A stretch of 64,000 nucleotides of DNA from Bromus sterilis. Its lineage: Eukaryota; Streptophyta; Magnoliopsida; Poales; Poaceae. Numbering within the stretch: the stretch's first letter is position 1; each line of letters starts with the position of its first letter. The stretch lies in contig OX465597.1 of NCBI GenBank assembly GCA_950022295.1, positions 181,720,516-181,784,515 on the forward strand, read 5' to 3'. The notes under the pieces were generated by a model. That model worked only from the letters and a program-made list of their open reading frames with translations. It had not been told where the DNA came from and searched no databases. This document shows positions 55,333 through 64,000 of this stretch, piece by piece. The position numbers were made by a program, and so were the translations under genes.

Positions 55333-58135
55333 GAGATGGAGCTCGGCCGCCGCCCCGTTCCTCGAGCTGCGTCGCCGCCCTCCGTTCTCCAGCAGCGTGG
55401 CGCGCCACCCCATCGCCGTTCCCGGCCTCGCCCCGCCAACGGGCCTCCCCTCGACGGAGACCAGTCCGTCCAGGAGGCCGCCGCCGCCAGCAATCCCGTC
55501 GGGGATCGGGAGCAGCCTCCCGCTCGCGCTGACCGCCCGTGGTGGGCCGGCGCGCCCACTGCGGCCTGCCCAGCCGAGCCAAGCCCAGCCACTTGGGCCA
55601 GGCCCAAGGTGAGGCTGCCCCCCTTTTTCTTTTTTTATTTAGTTCTTTTTTTTTCTCTGTTGGGCCCAATAGGACTAGATTCGGCCCAGTGCATGTTTTT
55701 TTTTCTTTTTCTAGGCTTTTTATTTATCTGTTTAGTTGTTTATTTGCGGTGCCCGTAACTTTTCACCGGTAGCTCCGATGGAGACGCTTTCTACATGAAA
55801 GTTGCTCCGTTTTGCGCGTAGATTAATAAAATGTTGCTTGTTTCCATGTTTGAGCTTGTTTACTTGATGTTTACCTGCTAATTACACTGCTTGCCACTGT
55901 AACCTGTAACTGCAATAACTTTTTATCTGTTGCTCTGTTTAAAATGTTTCTTACATGTAACTTGACCATAATTGCATGTAGATTGTGTTTTTGCTGTTCT
56001 TGCTTGCTAATAAAAATAATAAAATATTGTTTAGGACAAAACAGTACCAAATGCAATATTTATCGTGGGGTCCGCAATAGTTTGCCATGTCTAGGATTTC
56101 ACCCCACTTAAATTGACTAGATTAGATAGTTTATTTATGCTTCACCTCTTGACATGTTTGTGTGCTATGTCATGCTTGAGTGATATGCCATGTTAACAAC
56201 CTTGCTCACCTTGTGTAGCTAAACAACTTGAACCACCGTAAACGTGAGGTATCGTCGTGTGTGACCGATACTCCACTTAACCTGTTGGTAACCGCTCTCG
56301 ACGGTAGGTGCGATGTCTCGTGTTGCTTCTTGTTGATGCTTGCTCGTGTTTGCCTCGTAGTAATAGATGTTTGCTCGTTGATTTCTTTCCAGTGTTTCCT
56401 TCTTGTGTGCTTCCGCGGGTACCTCTCGGAGACGATGCGAGCTTGCGATCGACTACACCTTCGGAACCCGACTTATCAACAGGCAAGGACTATACATTAC
56501 TTATGATCCATTCTATTTCAACCAGCGGTTTGCATGCTAGTATAGGTTAGGTTCGATGTTTGATCCTACCACATGTTTACAGCCTCTTTCAAACCGATAC
56601 AGCCATGTCCCCTCCCAGCAAACCATGTACTTCTATGTTACTTCTGCTCGTTGCTCAGCACCTTCTTAGTATGCATGCTTAGGATGCTACGATGTTACCC
56701 TGTTACTCCTTGGGTTGGGATATCACATTATTATTATTGTTGTTGATGATATGATTATTATTAATGTTTACTATATTCGACGAAGGATGGAAGGTCTAGG
56801 CTATCCCGCCCCGACGCTTTGTTCCATTCGAGTCACCTAGGATCTGAGTTCCGGGTATTGCTTTTAAGACTGAGCGTCCCTAACCGCGTGTGGGATTTTA
56901 TGGGGTCCCCTTTTCTTACCTACCTAGCTTCAAACATTTCTAGTGGTGGCCCAAGCTGATTTACCATTTGAAACCGTTTGTGTGCTGGTCGGCCGCCAGT
57001 TGTTTACAAACCAACCTGGACCAGTGAGGACTTAGTTCCCTTGCTGGCCCACCTTGTCCGGCTGAGGACCCGGTGTCCCATGTGTGATTAACCGGCTATC
57101 CAAACCTGCGACAGACGGTTGAGACCAGATCGAGAGCGCGGCCGGCTCCTGAGATGGATGTCGACTCACCGGGGGCCACCCGGATTTGTTCGTTGTTAGT
57201 TAGAGGGACCTGTCGTTTCGGATCTCTTGGAACTAAATCATAAAATGGTTGCCTATGATGGGTAGAAACTGAGAGTGATGGACGTGCGTGCGGAGCCTCG
57301 TAATGGGCAGTTGGTACACCCCTGCAGGGTTAAATATTTTCGAGAAGCCGTGTCCACGGTTATGGACGACTTGAGACCTACGTCCTGTTCATAGACAACA
57401 ACAACTGAGATAATCTTAATATAATTTGATCAACGTGTGTGTGTGCCTTGACTGCTTCTTCTTCGTCGGGATGCGAAGAGGAGGACAAGGATAGGATATG
57501 TGTTATGCTTGCGACAGTAGTTGATAGCAAGACTTGTTGGAGGCGATTCCTCATCGAATTCTTGGTTTCTTACCTTACTCTCTAGATCGTTAGCCACTTC
57601 ATAAATGCTAGTGCGGCAGCAACCTCACCACTTACCCCTTCCTTACCGTAAACTACTAGTTGTCCTAGAATGACGAGTGATGAAGTCCTTGCTGGGTCAG
57701 TTGACCACTACAGTTGGATGCTGAGTACTTCTGTACTCATGATACTACCCCCAAACTCTTTTCAGGGTTCTCGATCGACAACAGGTATGGTGATCGACGT
57801 TTCACGTGGAGACTCGACGACGACTAGTTAGGCGGATCCCGGCGGAGGGCCTGGACCCGTGTGGTTATGGGAATCGATGTTTTCTCTTTGCCACTAGGCA
57901 TTTGTTTGTAGTCTGTACCCAGACATGTATCTTCCGCTGTTGTATTGTATTTGAGGCAATTGTATGCCAATTGTATGAGATGTTGTATCCTTGTATCTGT
58001 AATGTTGTGATATCATGTTGGAAATCCGGGGCATATGGCTTTGTCATATGTCGCGGTGGGACCGATATGTGCTTCGTCCCCGGATCTGGATGGAAATATC
58101 TAGATCTGGAACAGTACCGCATATCGGGCCTTACA
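55333..58135 (+). repeat. Family A 5' LTR, second segment
   Basis: Resumes with the duplicated gagat inside the GC-rich exon-like part and ends ...CGGGCCTTACA before the PBS. The block shared with B and C is near 57300-57390; the last-exon-like block ends in a TAG near 57828. Confidence 0.88.
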
Positions 58136-58736
58136 ACTTGGTATCAGAGCCTTACCGGCCGTAGGATCCCTTCTTTGTCCGAAGTCGAGGCTAGACAAAA
58201 ACTATTTTGTAGTTACTAAGTTAGTTATCGGAGAGTAGGAATCTTTTTACTCCTTACCCTTGCTCTGGTCAGGAAAAATGCCGTAAGTGTTTTAATCTCG
58301 ACTTATCCCCCTTTAAACTCTAGGATCTCGAGGTGTCGAGTTTCAGAACCGTTACAATGCTTTGCTTGGGAAGTATTGTCTCGATTCCGATCTGAGGTTT
58401 GGGAATTCCTGTAGTACCTTTAGTTCTTCCGACTCTAGGTAAACATCTTGGTCGTCTGTTGACTTCAGTCCTCTTGTCCGGTATCCTCGCGATTGGCGTG
58501 AGAATGCTTCCCTTGATCTTTGCTTTCAACTGTCGTTCCTCCTCTTGACACCGACGGTTTCGTATTTTCGACGATGTCATCTCTCTGCGGAAAGTTTCTC
58601 GACAGAAGTTCGACGTCGACATGGAGCAGAGTCCCTTGTTGGTGGTGTTGAAGATCGTCGACTCTCTTTTCTCTCCCCCCTCTCCCCCGGATCGTCCTGG
58701 ATCTCGGGACGAGATCCCTTGTTGGTGGTGTTGTAT
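58136..58736 (+). other. Internal domain of family A element (601 bp, non-coding)
   Basis: PBS TGGTATCAGAGCC at 58139-58151; GATCTCGGGACGAGATCC near the end. No open frame of note. The 3' LTR follows directly, with no good polypurine tract (ggtggtgttgtat), unlike family B. Confidence 0.85.
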
Positions 58737-59202
58737 TGTAACAACCCAGTTTTCACAAAAAATTAAAAATTTTGTTTTCGGTGTGAATTGTTTGATTGTC
58801 TGATTCGTTTGCGGTGTTTGCATCCCTGATTTATTGATCGGCAATTATTTTAACCCCTCTTATCTCGTATCGGACGGAGACCGACCCTTGCCACCCTAAC
58901 ACTCGACACTTGCGACACCGGGGTTCACCCGATCACCGTCGCAAAAACCGCACGAGACCACCCGCAGCCAACGGAACGAAAAACCCCGTTTAATAATTAA
59001 ACGGGTTATTTTTATAGCGCGTCGGAAAGTGTTTTCGGAACGGTTCCAGCGCGAGGTGAACGCCGCCGGCTCGACGCACTGATCGCGCAGTTCGAAGTTT
59101 TACCCGAATCGGAGGTACTGCGGACCCCCGGCGACAGAAACGTGAGCACCGCGCGCGGGAGAGAAAAACCGGTGATGTTTTTGCAAACTCCCAGCCACCG
59201 GG

Positions 59203-59212
59203 GCTATATAAA
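59203..59212 (+). promoter_or_regulatory. TATA box of the family A LTR
   Basis: CTATATAAAG followed by ccaccacactccc and an agggtttccctag leader; kept in other copies at 26281 and, weaker, at 15568. Confidence 0.65.
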
Positions 59213-59558
59213 GACCACCACACTCCCACCCATTTCTAGGGTTTCCCTAGCACAATTTTGCAGCCACCCCCCTGAGAGTTGCCCAGATCTGGAAAATTGC
59301 CCAATTTGTCCTGGACCGTCAGATCCGGAGATCCGACGGCCCCGGAGGCCGCCACGTCAGCGCCCTGGAGCCTCTCTCTCCCTCCACGCCATCTCCTCCC
59401 GTGGGCGCCCGAAGCCGCCGCCGCCTCTGCCCGAGGCCGCCGCCGAAGCCGGCCACCGGAGCTGCGCGCCCCTGTAGGTCCTCCTTCCCCTCGCGCCTCT
59501 CCTCTCCTTCTTCTCCCTCCTCTCCCTCACCCTCCTCTCTTCCAGATCGAGCCGCGCC

Positions 59559-62063
59559 ATGGGCAGGAGATGGAGCTCGGCCGCCGCCCCGTTCCTCGAG
59601 CTGCGTCGCCGCCCTGCGTTCTCCAGCAGCGTGGCGCGCCACCCCATCGCCGTTCCCGGCCTCGCCACACCGCCGGGCCTCCCCTCGACGGAGACCAGTC
59701 CGTCCAGGAGGCCGCCGCCGCCGCCAGCAATCCCGTCAGGGATCGGGAGCAGCCTCCCGCTCGCGCTGACCGCCCGTGGTGGGCCGGCGCGCCCACTGCG
59801 GCCTGCCCAGCCGAGCCAAGCCCAGCCACTTGGGCCAGGCCCAAGGTGAGGCTGCCCCCTTTTTTATTTTTTTATTTAGTTCTTTTTTTTTTCTCTGTTG
59901 GGCCCAATAGGACTAGATTCGGCCCAGTGCATGTTTTTTTCTTTTTCTAGGCTTTTTATTTATCTGTTTAGTTGTTTATTTGCGGTGCCCGTAACTTTTC
60001 ACCGGTAGCTCCGATGGAGACGCTTTCTACATGAAAGTTGCTCCGTTTTGCACGTAGATTAATAAAATGTTGCTTGTTGCCATGTTTGAGCTTGTTTACT
60101 TGTTGTTTACCTGCTAATTACACTGCTTGCCACTGTAACTTGTAACTGCAATAACTTTTTATCTGTTGCTCTGTTTAAAATGTTTCTTACATGTAACTTG
60201 ACTAGAATTGCATGTAGATTGTGTTTTTGCTGTTCTTGCTTGCTAATAAAAATAATAAAATATTGTTTAGGACAAAACAGTACCAAATGCAATATTTATC
60301 GTGGGGTCCGCAATAGTTTGCCATGTCTAGGATTTCACCCCACTTAAATTGACTAGATTAGATAGTTTATTTATGCTTCACCTCTTGACATGTTTGTGTG
60401 CTATGTCATGCTTGAGTGATATGCCATGTTAACAACCTTGCTCACCTTGTGTAGCTAAACAACTTGAACCACCATAAACGTGAGGTATCATCGTGTGTGA
60501 CCGATACTCCACTTAACCTGTTGGTAACCGCTCTCGACGGTACGTCCGATGTCTCGTGTTCCTTCTTGTTGATGCTTGCTCGTGTTTGCCTCGTAGTAAT
60601 AGATGTTTTCTCGTTGATTGCTTTCCAGTGTTTCCTTCTTGTGTGCTTCCGCGGGTACCTCTCGGAGACGATGCGAGCTTGCGATCGACTACACCTTCGG
60701 AACCCGACTTATCAACAGGCAAGGACTATACATTACTTATGATCCATTCTATTTCAACCAGCGGTTTGCATCCTAGTATAGGTTAGGTTCGATGTTTGAT
60801 CCTACCACATGTTTACAGCCTCTTTCAAACCGATACAGCCATGTCCCCTCCCAGCAAACCATGTACTGCTATGTTACTTCTGCTCGTTGCTCAGCCCCTG
60901 CTTAGTATGCATGCTTAGGATGCTACGATGTTACCCTGTTACTCCTTGGGTTGGGATATCACATTATTATTATTGTTGTTGATGATATGATTATTATTAA
61001 TGTTGACTATATTCGACGAAGGACGGAAGGTCTAGGCTATCCCGCCCCGACGCTTTGTTCCATTCGAGTCACTTAGGATCCGAGTTCCGGGTATTGGTTT
61101 TAAGACTGAGCGTGCCTAACCGCGTGTGGGATTTTATGGGGTCCCCTTTTCTTACCTACCTAGGTTCAAACATTTCTAGTGGTAGCCCAAGCTGATTTAC
61201 CATTTGAAACCGTATGTGTGCTGGTCGGCCGCCAGTTGTTTACAAACCAACCTGGACCAGTGAGGACTTAGTTCCATTGCTGGCCCACCTTGTCCGGCTG
61301 AGGACCCGGTGTCCCATGTGTGATTAACCGGCTATCCAAACCTGCGACAGACGGTTGAGACCAGATCGAGAGCGCGGCCGGCTCCTGAGATGGATGTCGA
61401 CTCACCAGGGGCCACCCGGATTTGTTCGTTGTTAGTTAGAGGGACCTGTCATTTCGGATCTCTTGGAACTAAATCATAAAATGGTTGCCTATGATGGGTA
61501 GCAACTGAGAGTGATGGACGTGCGTGCGGAGCCTCGTAATGGGCAGTTGGTACACCCTTGCAGGGTTGAATCTTTTCGAGAAGCCGTGTCCACGGTTATG
61601 GACGACTTGAGACCTACGTCCTGTTCATAGACAACAACAACTGAGACAATCTTAATATAATTTGATGAACGTGTGTGTGTGCCTTGACTTCCTCTTCTTC
61701 GTCGGGATGCGAAGAGGAGGACAAGGATAGGATAGGTGTTATGCTTGCGACAGTAGTTGATAGCAAGACTTGTTGGAGGCGATTCCTCATCGAATGCTTG
61801 GTTTCTTACCTTACTCTCTAGATCGTTAGCCACTTCATAAATGCTAGTGCGGCAGCAACCTCACCACTTACCCCTTCCTTACCGTAAACTACTAGTTGTC
61901 CTAGAATGACGAGTGATGAAGTCCTTGCTGGGTCAGTTGACCACTACAGTTGGATGCTGAGTACTTCTGTACTCATGATACTACCCCCAAACTCTTTTCA
62001 GGGTTCTCGATCGACAACAGGTATGGTGATCGACGTTTCACGTGGAGACTCGACGACGACTAG
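59559..62063 (+). CDS. Putative three-exon gene inside the family A 3' LTR
   Basis: The first ATG after the TATA box is 59559, in a strong context (gcgccATGGGC), after ~320 bases without any ATG. Exon 1 (59559-59845) is Pro/Arg/Ser-rich (MGRRWSSAAAPFLELRRRP...) and ends at donor GTGAGG. Intron 1 ends at ctttccag (60628). A 26-base exon 2 (60629-60654) ends at donor GTACCT. Intron 2 ends at cttttcag (62001). Exon 3 (62002-62063) reads FSIDNRYGDRRFTWRLDDD and TAG. The phases of all three join without a stop. Against it: exon 2 is tiny, exon 1 looks like GC-rich low complexity, and the frame is not kept in the 15102 and 18759 copies. Hypothesis only. Confidence 0.3.
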
Positions 62064-62376
62064 TTAGGCGGATCCCGGCGGAGGGCCTGGACCCGTGTGG
62101 TTATGGGAATCGATGTTTTCTCTTTGCCACTAGGCATTTGTTTGTAGTCTGTACCCAGACATGTATCTTCCGCTGTTGTATTGTATTTGAGGCAATTGTA
62201 TGCCAATAGTATGAGATGTTGTATCCTTGTATCTGTAATGTTGTGATATCATGTTGGAAATCCGGGGCATATGGCTTTGTCATATGTCGCGGTGGGACCG
62301 ATATGTGCTTCGTCCCCGGATCTGGATGGAAACATCTAGATCTGGAACAGTACCGCATATCGGGCCTTACATCCGC

Positions 62377-63570
62377 CGCCGCCGAGCTTCCAAGATCGGG
62401 AGCACCAGAAGACCTCTTCCCGGCACCCTGCCGGAGGGAGGATTGACCTCCGGAAGTCTCCTCTCCACCATGGATGCTCCCCGGATGTCTCGTGAGTAGT
62501 TTTCCTTGGACCATGGGTCCGTGATCAGTAGCTATGTAATGTTCTCCTCCCCTCTTTGATCTTCATTGTTTAGACCTCGTGAGCTTCCCTACATGATCGA
62601 GGCACCTTTGTAATATTTCTGCTATTGCTATGTTGAGTTTGATCGGATATGATGGATTATGAGATTATGTTATGATTGTGATAGAGTAATATATGTGGTT
62701 TTTATCTCTTATATTTTTGTTCCTAAGTAATTATTGCATGCTCTCTGTTGCTGTTTATTGCTTTGGCCAATTAGTAGGTAGTGACTCCAAGAGGGAGCGT
62801 TGTGCTAGATTGTGGGTTCATGCCTCCCCGATGACATGCTTGAGTGACAGAAACATGAGTCTAGGGGATGTGTTGTTGCCACAAGGGCGAAAACAACGGT
62901 GCTTGTAACCGCGGTTAGAAGGATTGTTTACTTTACGCAAAGTTCTTTTTAATGTAGTTGTCTGTTGCTTTGGGTTTACACTTTGGGTGGGGCTCGCAAC
63001 TTAATACCAGCGAGATGTTCTGGATAGATATCTCAAGGTGGATGATTAGTAGTAGATGCAGATGGATTTCGGTCTACTTAATTTGGCGTACTGCCTGTGC
63101 TTTTGAACCTCTTCCTTTCTTTTGTAGCATAGTTAGCATTGCAGTGCGTTCTTAATCCTGTCAATTGCCTTTCTGTAATTTGTTTACCTCGCATAGAAAT
63201 TTTATCGTCTTTTGGGAGGGAGACATCACTAGCGAACATCACGTATCCTGGTCCATATCCTCATTATTGTTTCCAAGCTATATTTAGTTTTCTGCATTTA
63301 CTTTCCAGTTGCTATCATTATCCCCTTGTGTTTTATCATTTGTGAACAACAAGACCGGAGAGATCGACAACCTCTCTGAACTTCGTTGGGAGCAAAGTTA
63401 TCTGTGTCTGTGTGCAGGTCCGCGTCAGTTGCGCCGCTGACACATACTTATCATCTCTGGAGTCCTACTTGAGACAAACCTTGGTATCTTTACTGAGGGA
63501 GAAATTGCTGTTGTACCGCATCACGCCTTCCACTTGGGGCCTACCAACGAAGGGCGAGAAGCCGTCATCA
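62377..63570 (+). repeat. 5' LTR of second Athila-type element, second segment
   Basis: Continues the LTR begun at 25387 after the duplicated tccgc (62372-62376) and ends ...GCCGTCATCA. Total LTR length ~1.62 kb. Non-coding: the short open frames have no recognisable content. Confidence 0.85.
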
Positions 63571-63581
63571 AGAGCAATTTC

Positions 63582-63598
63582 TGGCGCCGTTGCCGGGG
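63582..63598 (+). other. Primer-binding site, tRNA-Asp type
   Basis: TGGCGCCGTTGCCGGGG, 12 bases after the LTR end, the same as at 1371-1387. Confidence 0.92.
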
Positions 63599-63765
63599 AC
63601 TCCGAGTGCTAAGATAGGGGAGTTGCACACTACCCTTTACCTTTGTTTTTTTTGTCTTGTTAGTTTACCTTTCAGTTTTTATCTTACTGTCCTTTATGAA
63701 AAACCACAAAAATAGTTGCTACCTTTTGCCTTTGTCTTGCTTTACCTATTTATGCTATCCTCATC

Positions 63766-64000
63766 ATGGGTGATGAACCACCCAAATATGTTAGGATGGA
63801 CATGTTTCACTTGGCTCGTCTTCGATCAATTTGTGCTCGTGCTAAAAACCCAACCGACTTGGTTGAGGGAAAATCATTGGATGAGCATGCTCATTATACG
63901 CGGCACCGCCTATCTCATAAAGGGAAACACTTATGGGATCAAATACATGTTTCTTTTTGCCATGCTAAACTTTTGTGCCACATTTATGATTTTACTTGCT
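63766..64000 (+). CDS. First ORF of the second Athila-type element, cut by window edge
   Basis: ATG 63766 opens a frame of 78 codons that runs off the window: MGDEPPKYVRMDMFHLARLR..., with LWDQIHVSFCHAKLLCHIYD at the visible end. It lies where gag or an upstream leader ORF begins in Athila-type elements. I do not recognise a domain in this short stretch. The 195 bases before it (63571-63765) are PBS and T-rich leader. Confidence 0.55.
   Translation, partial: MGDEPPKYVRMDMFHLARLRSICARAKNPTDLVEGKSLDEHAHYTRHRLSHKGKHLWDQIHVSFCHAKLLCHIYDFTC

Larger units (their letters stand above)
25812..62371 (+). mobile_element. Family A non-autonomous LTR element, complete, with a nested chromovirus
   Basis: 5' LTR 25812-26630 plus 55338-58135 (3,617 bp without the insertion), internal domain 58136-58736 (601 bp), 3' LTR 58737-62371 (3,635 bp). 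Ends are TGTAA...TTACA; the target duplication tccgc lies at 25807-25811 and 62372-62376. There is no gag or pol, so movement would need proteins from another element, plausibly a relative of family B. A 17-base difference between the LTRs (near 59328; absent near 26400) is the main length difference. Confidence 0.85.
58737..62371 (+). repeat. Family A 3' LTR (uninterrupted, 3,635 bp)
   Basis: TGTAACAACCCAG to ...CGGGCCTTACA, followed by tccgc. U3: 10-bp inverted repeat with one central base at 58985-59005; TATA box ctatataaag at 59203-59212. About 3.1 kb follow the predicted transcription start, so R-U5 is unusually long and holds the exon-like blocks. Confidence 0.9.
25387..64000 (+). mobile_element. 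Second Athila-type Gypsy element, left part, carrying three nested elements
   Basis: The 5' LTR starts at 25387 (TGATACGTCC, left flank gcaac). It is interrupted by the family A element at 25812 and resumes after the duplicated tccgc at 62377, ending at 63570. A tRNA-Asp PBS and the first ORF follow. The rest of the element is beyond the window. It sits in an intron of the second CACTA gene. Confidence 0.85.

Noticed and set aside
1..64000. CRISPR array, operon structure, rRNA, phage or bacterial features
   Set aside because: No direct-repeat/spacer pattern and no prokaryotic gene organisation; the content is plant transposable elements throughout.

Overview
The window looks like intergenic DNA from a large grass genome, most likely Triticeae (wheat, barley, rye or a relative). 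I recognise no host gene; practically every base belongs to a transposable element. The grass assignment rests on the element types: very long-LTR Tekay-type chromoviruses, a 14-kb Sirevirus-type Copia element with an extra 3' ORF, Athila-type Gypsy elements primed by tRNA-Asp, and a CACTA element with TNP2-type and Transposase_24-type genes. High-GC, third-position-GC coding stretches also fit a grass.

Layout. 1-2912: 5' end of an Athila-type Gypsy element on the minus strand (broken gag-protease, PBS, 5' LTR). 2913-6632: remnant of another minus-strand LTR element (non-coding body, Met-tRNA PBS, LTR). 6633-25386: left part of a CACTA transposon (terminal repeat, sub-terminal repeat array, broken TNP2 gene, broken second gene), interrupted at 10818-22736 by a cluster of non-autonomous long-LTR elements called family A here. 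25387-64000: a second Athila-type element inserted in an intron of the second CACTA gene. It carries a complete family A element (25812-62371, TSD tccgc). That carries a complete chromovirus, called family B (26631-55332, TSD gagat). That in turn carries a complete Copia Sirevirus (29230-43385, TSD aatct). The nest is five levels deep (CACTA > Athila-type > A > B > Copia). The right ends of the CACTA and of the second Athila-type element lie outside the window.

How the parts relate. Family A has ~3.6-kb LTRs around an internal domain of only ~600 bp, kept at 599-606 bp in three copies, with no gag-pol. Its internal ends and the 3' half of its LTR resemble family B, so a B-like chromovirus is the likely source of its proteins. 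The B copy is dead by inspection: YLDN instead of YxDD in reverse transcriptase, and a stop between integrase and chromodomain. The Copia element has an intact integrase-RT-RNase H ORF, a frameshifted gag and a ~1,350-codon third ORF with two stops.

Most unusual signals: (1) LTRs of families A, B and C appear to contain spliced protein-coding exons; in B two exons join in frame and use almost only G/C-ending codons. (2) The third ORF of the Copia element is preceded by what looks like its own TATA promoter, an ATG-free leader and a leader intron. (3) The family A cluster carries inverted copies of one target-site duplication, the mark of an inversion between LTRs of nested elements. (4) The two CACTA genes share an upstream module.
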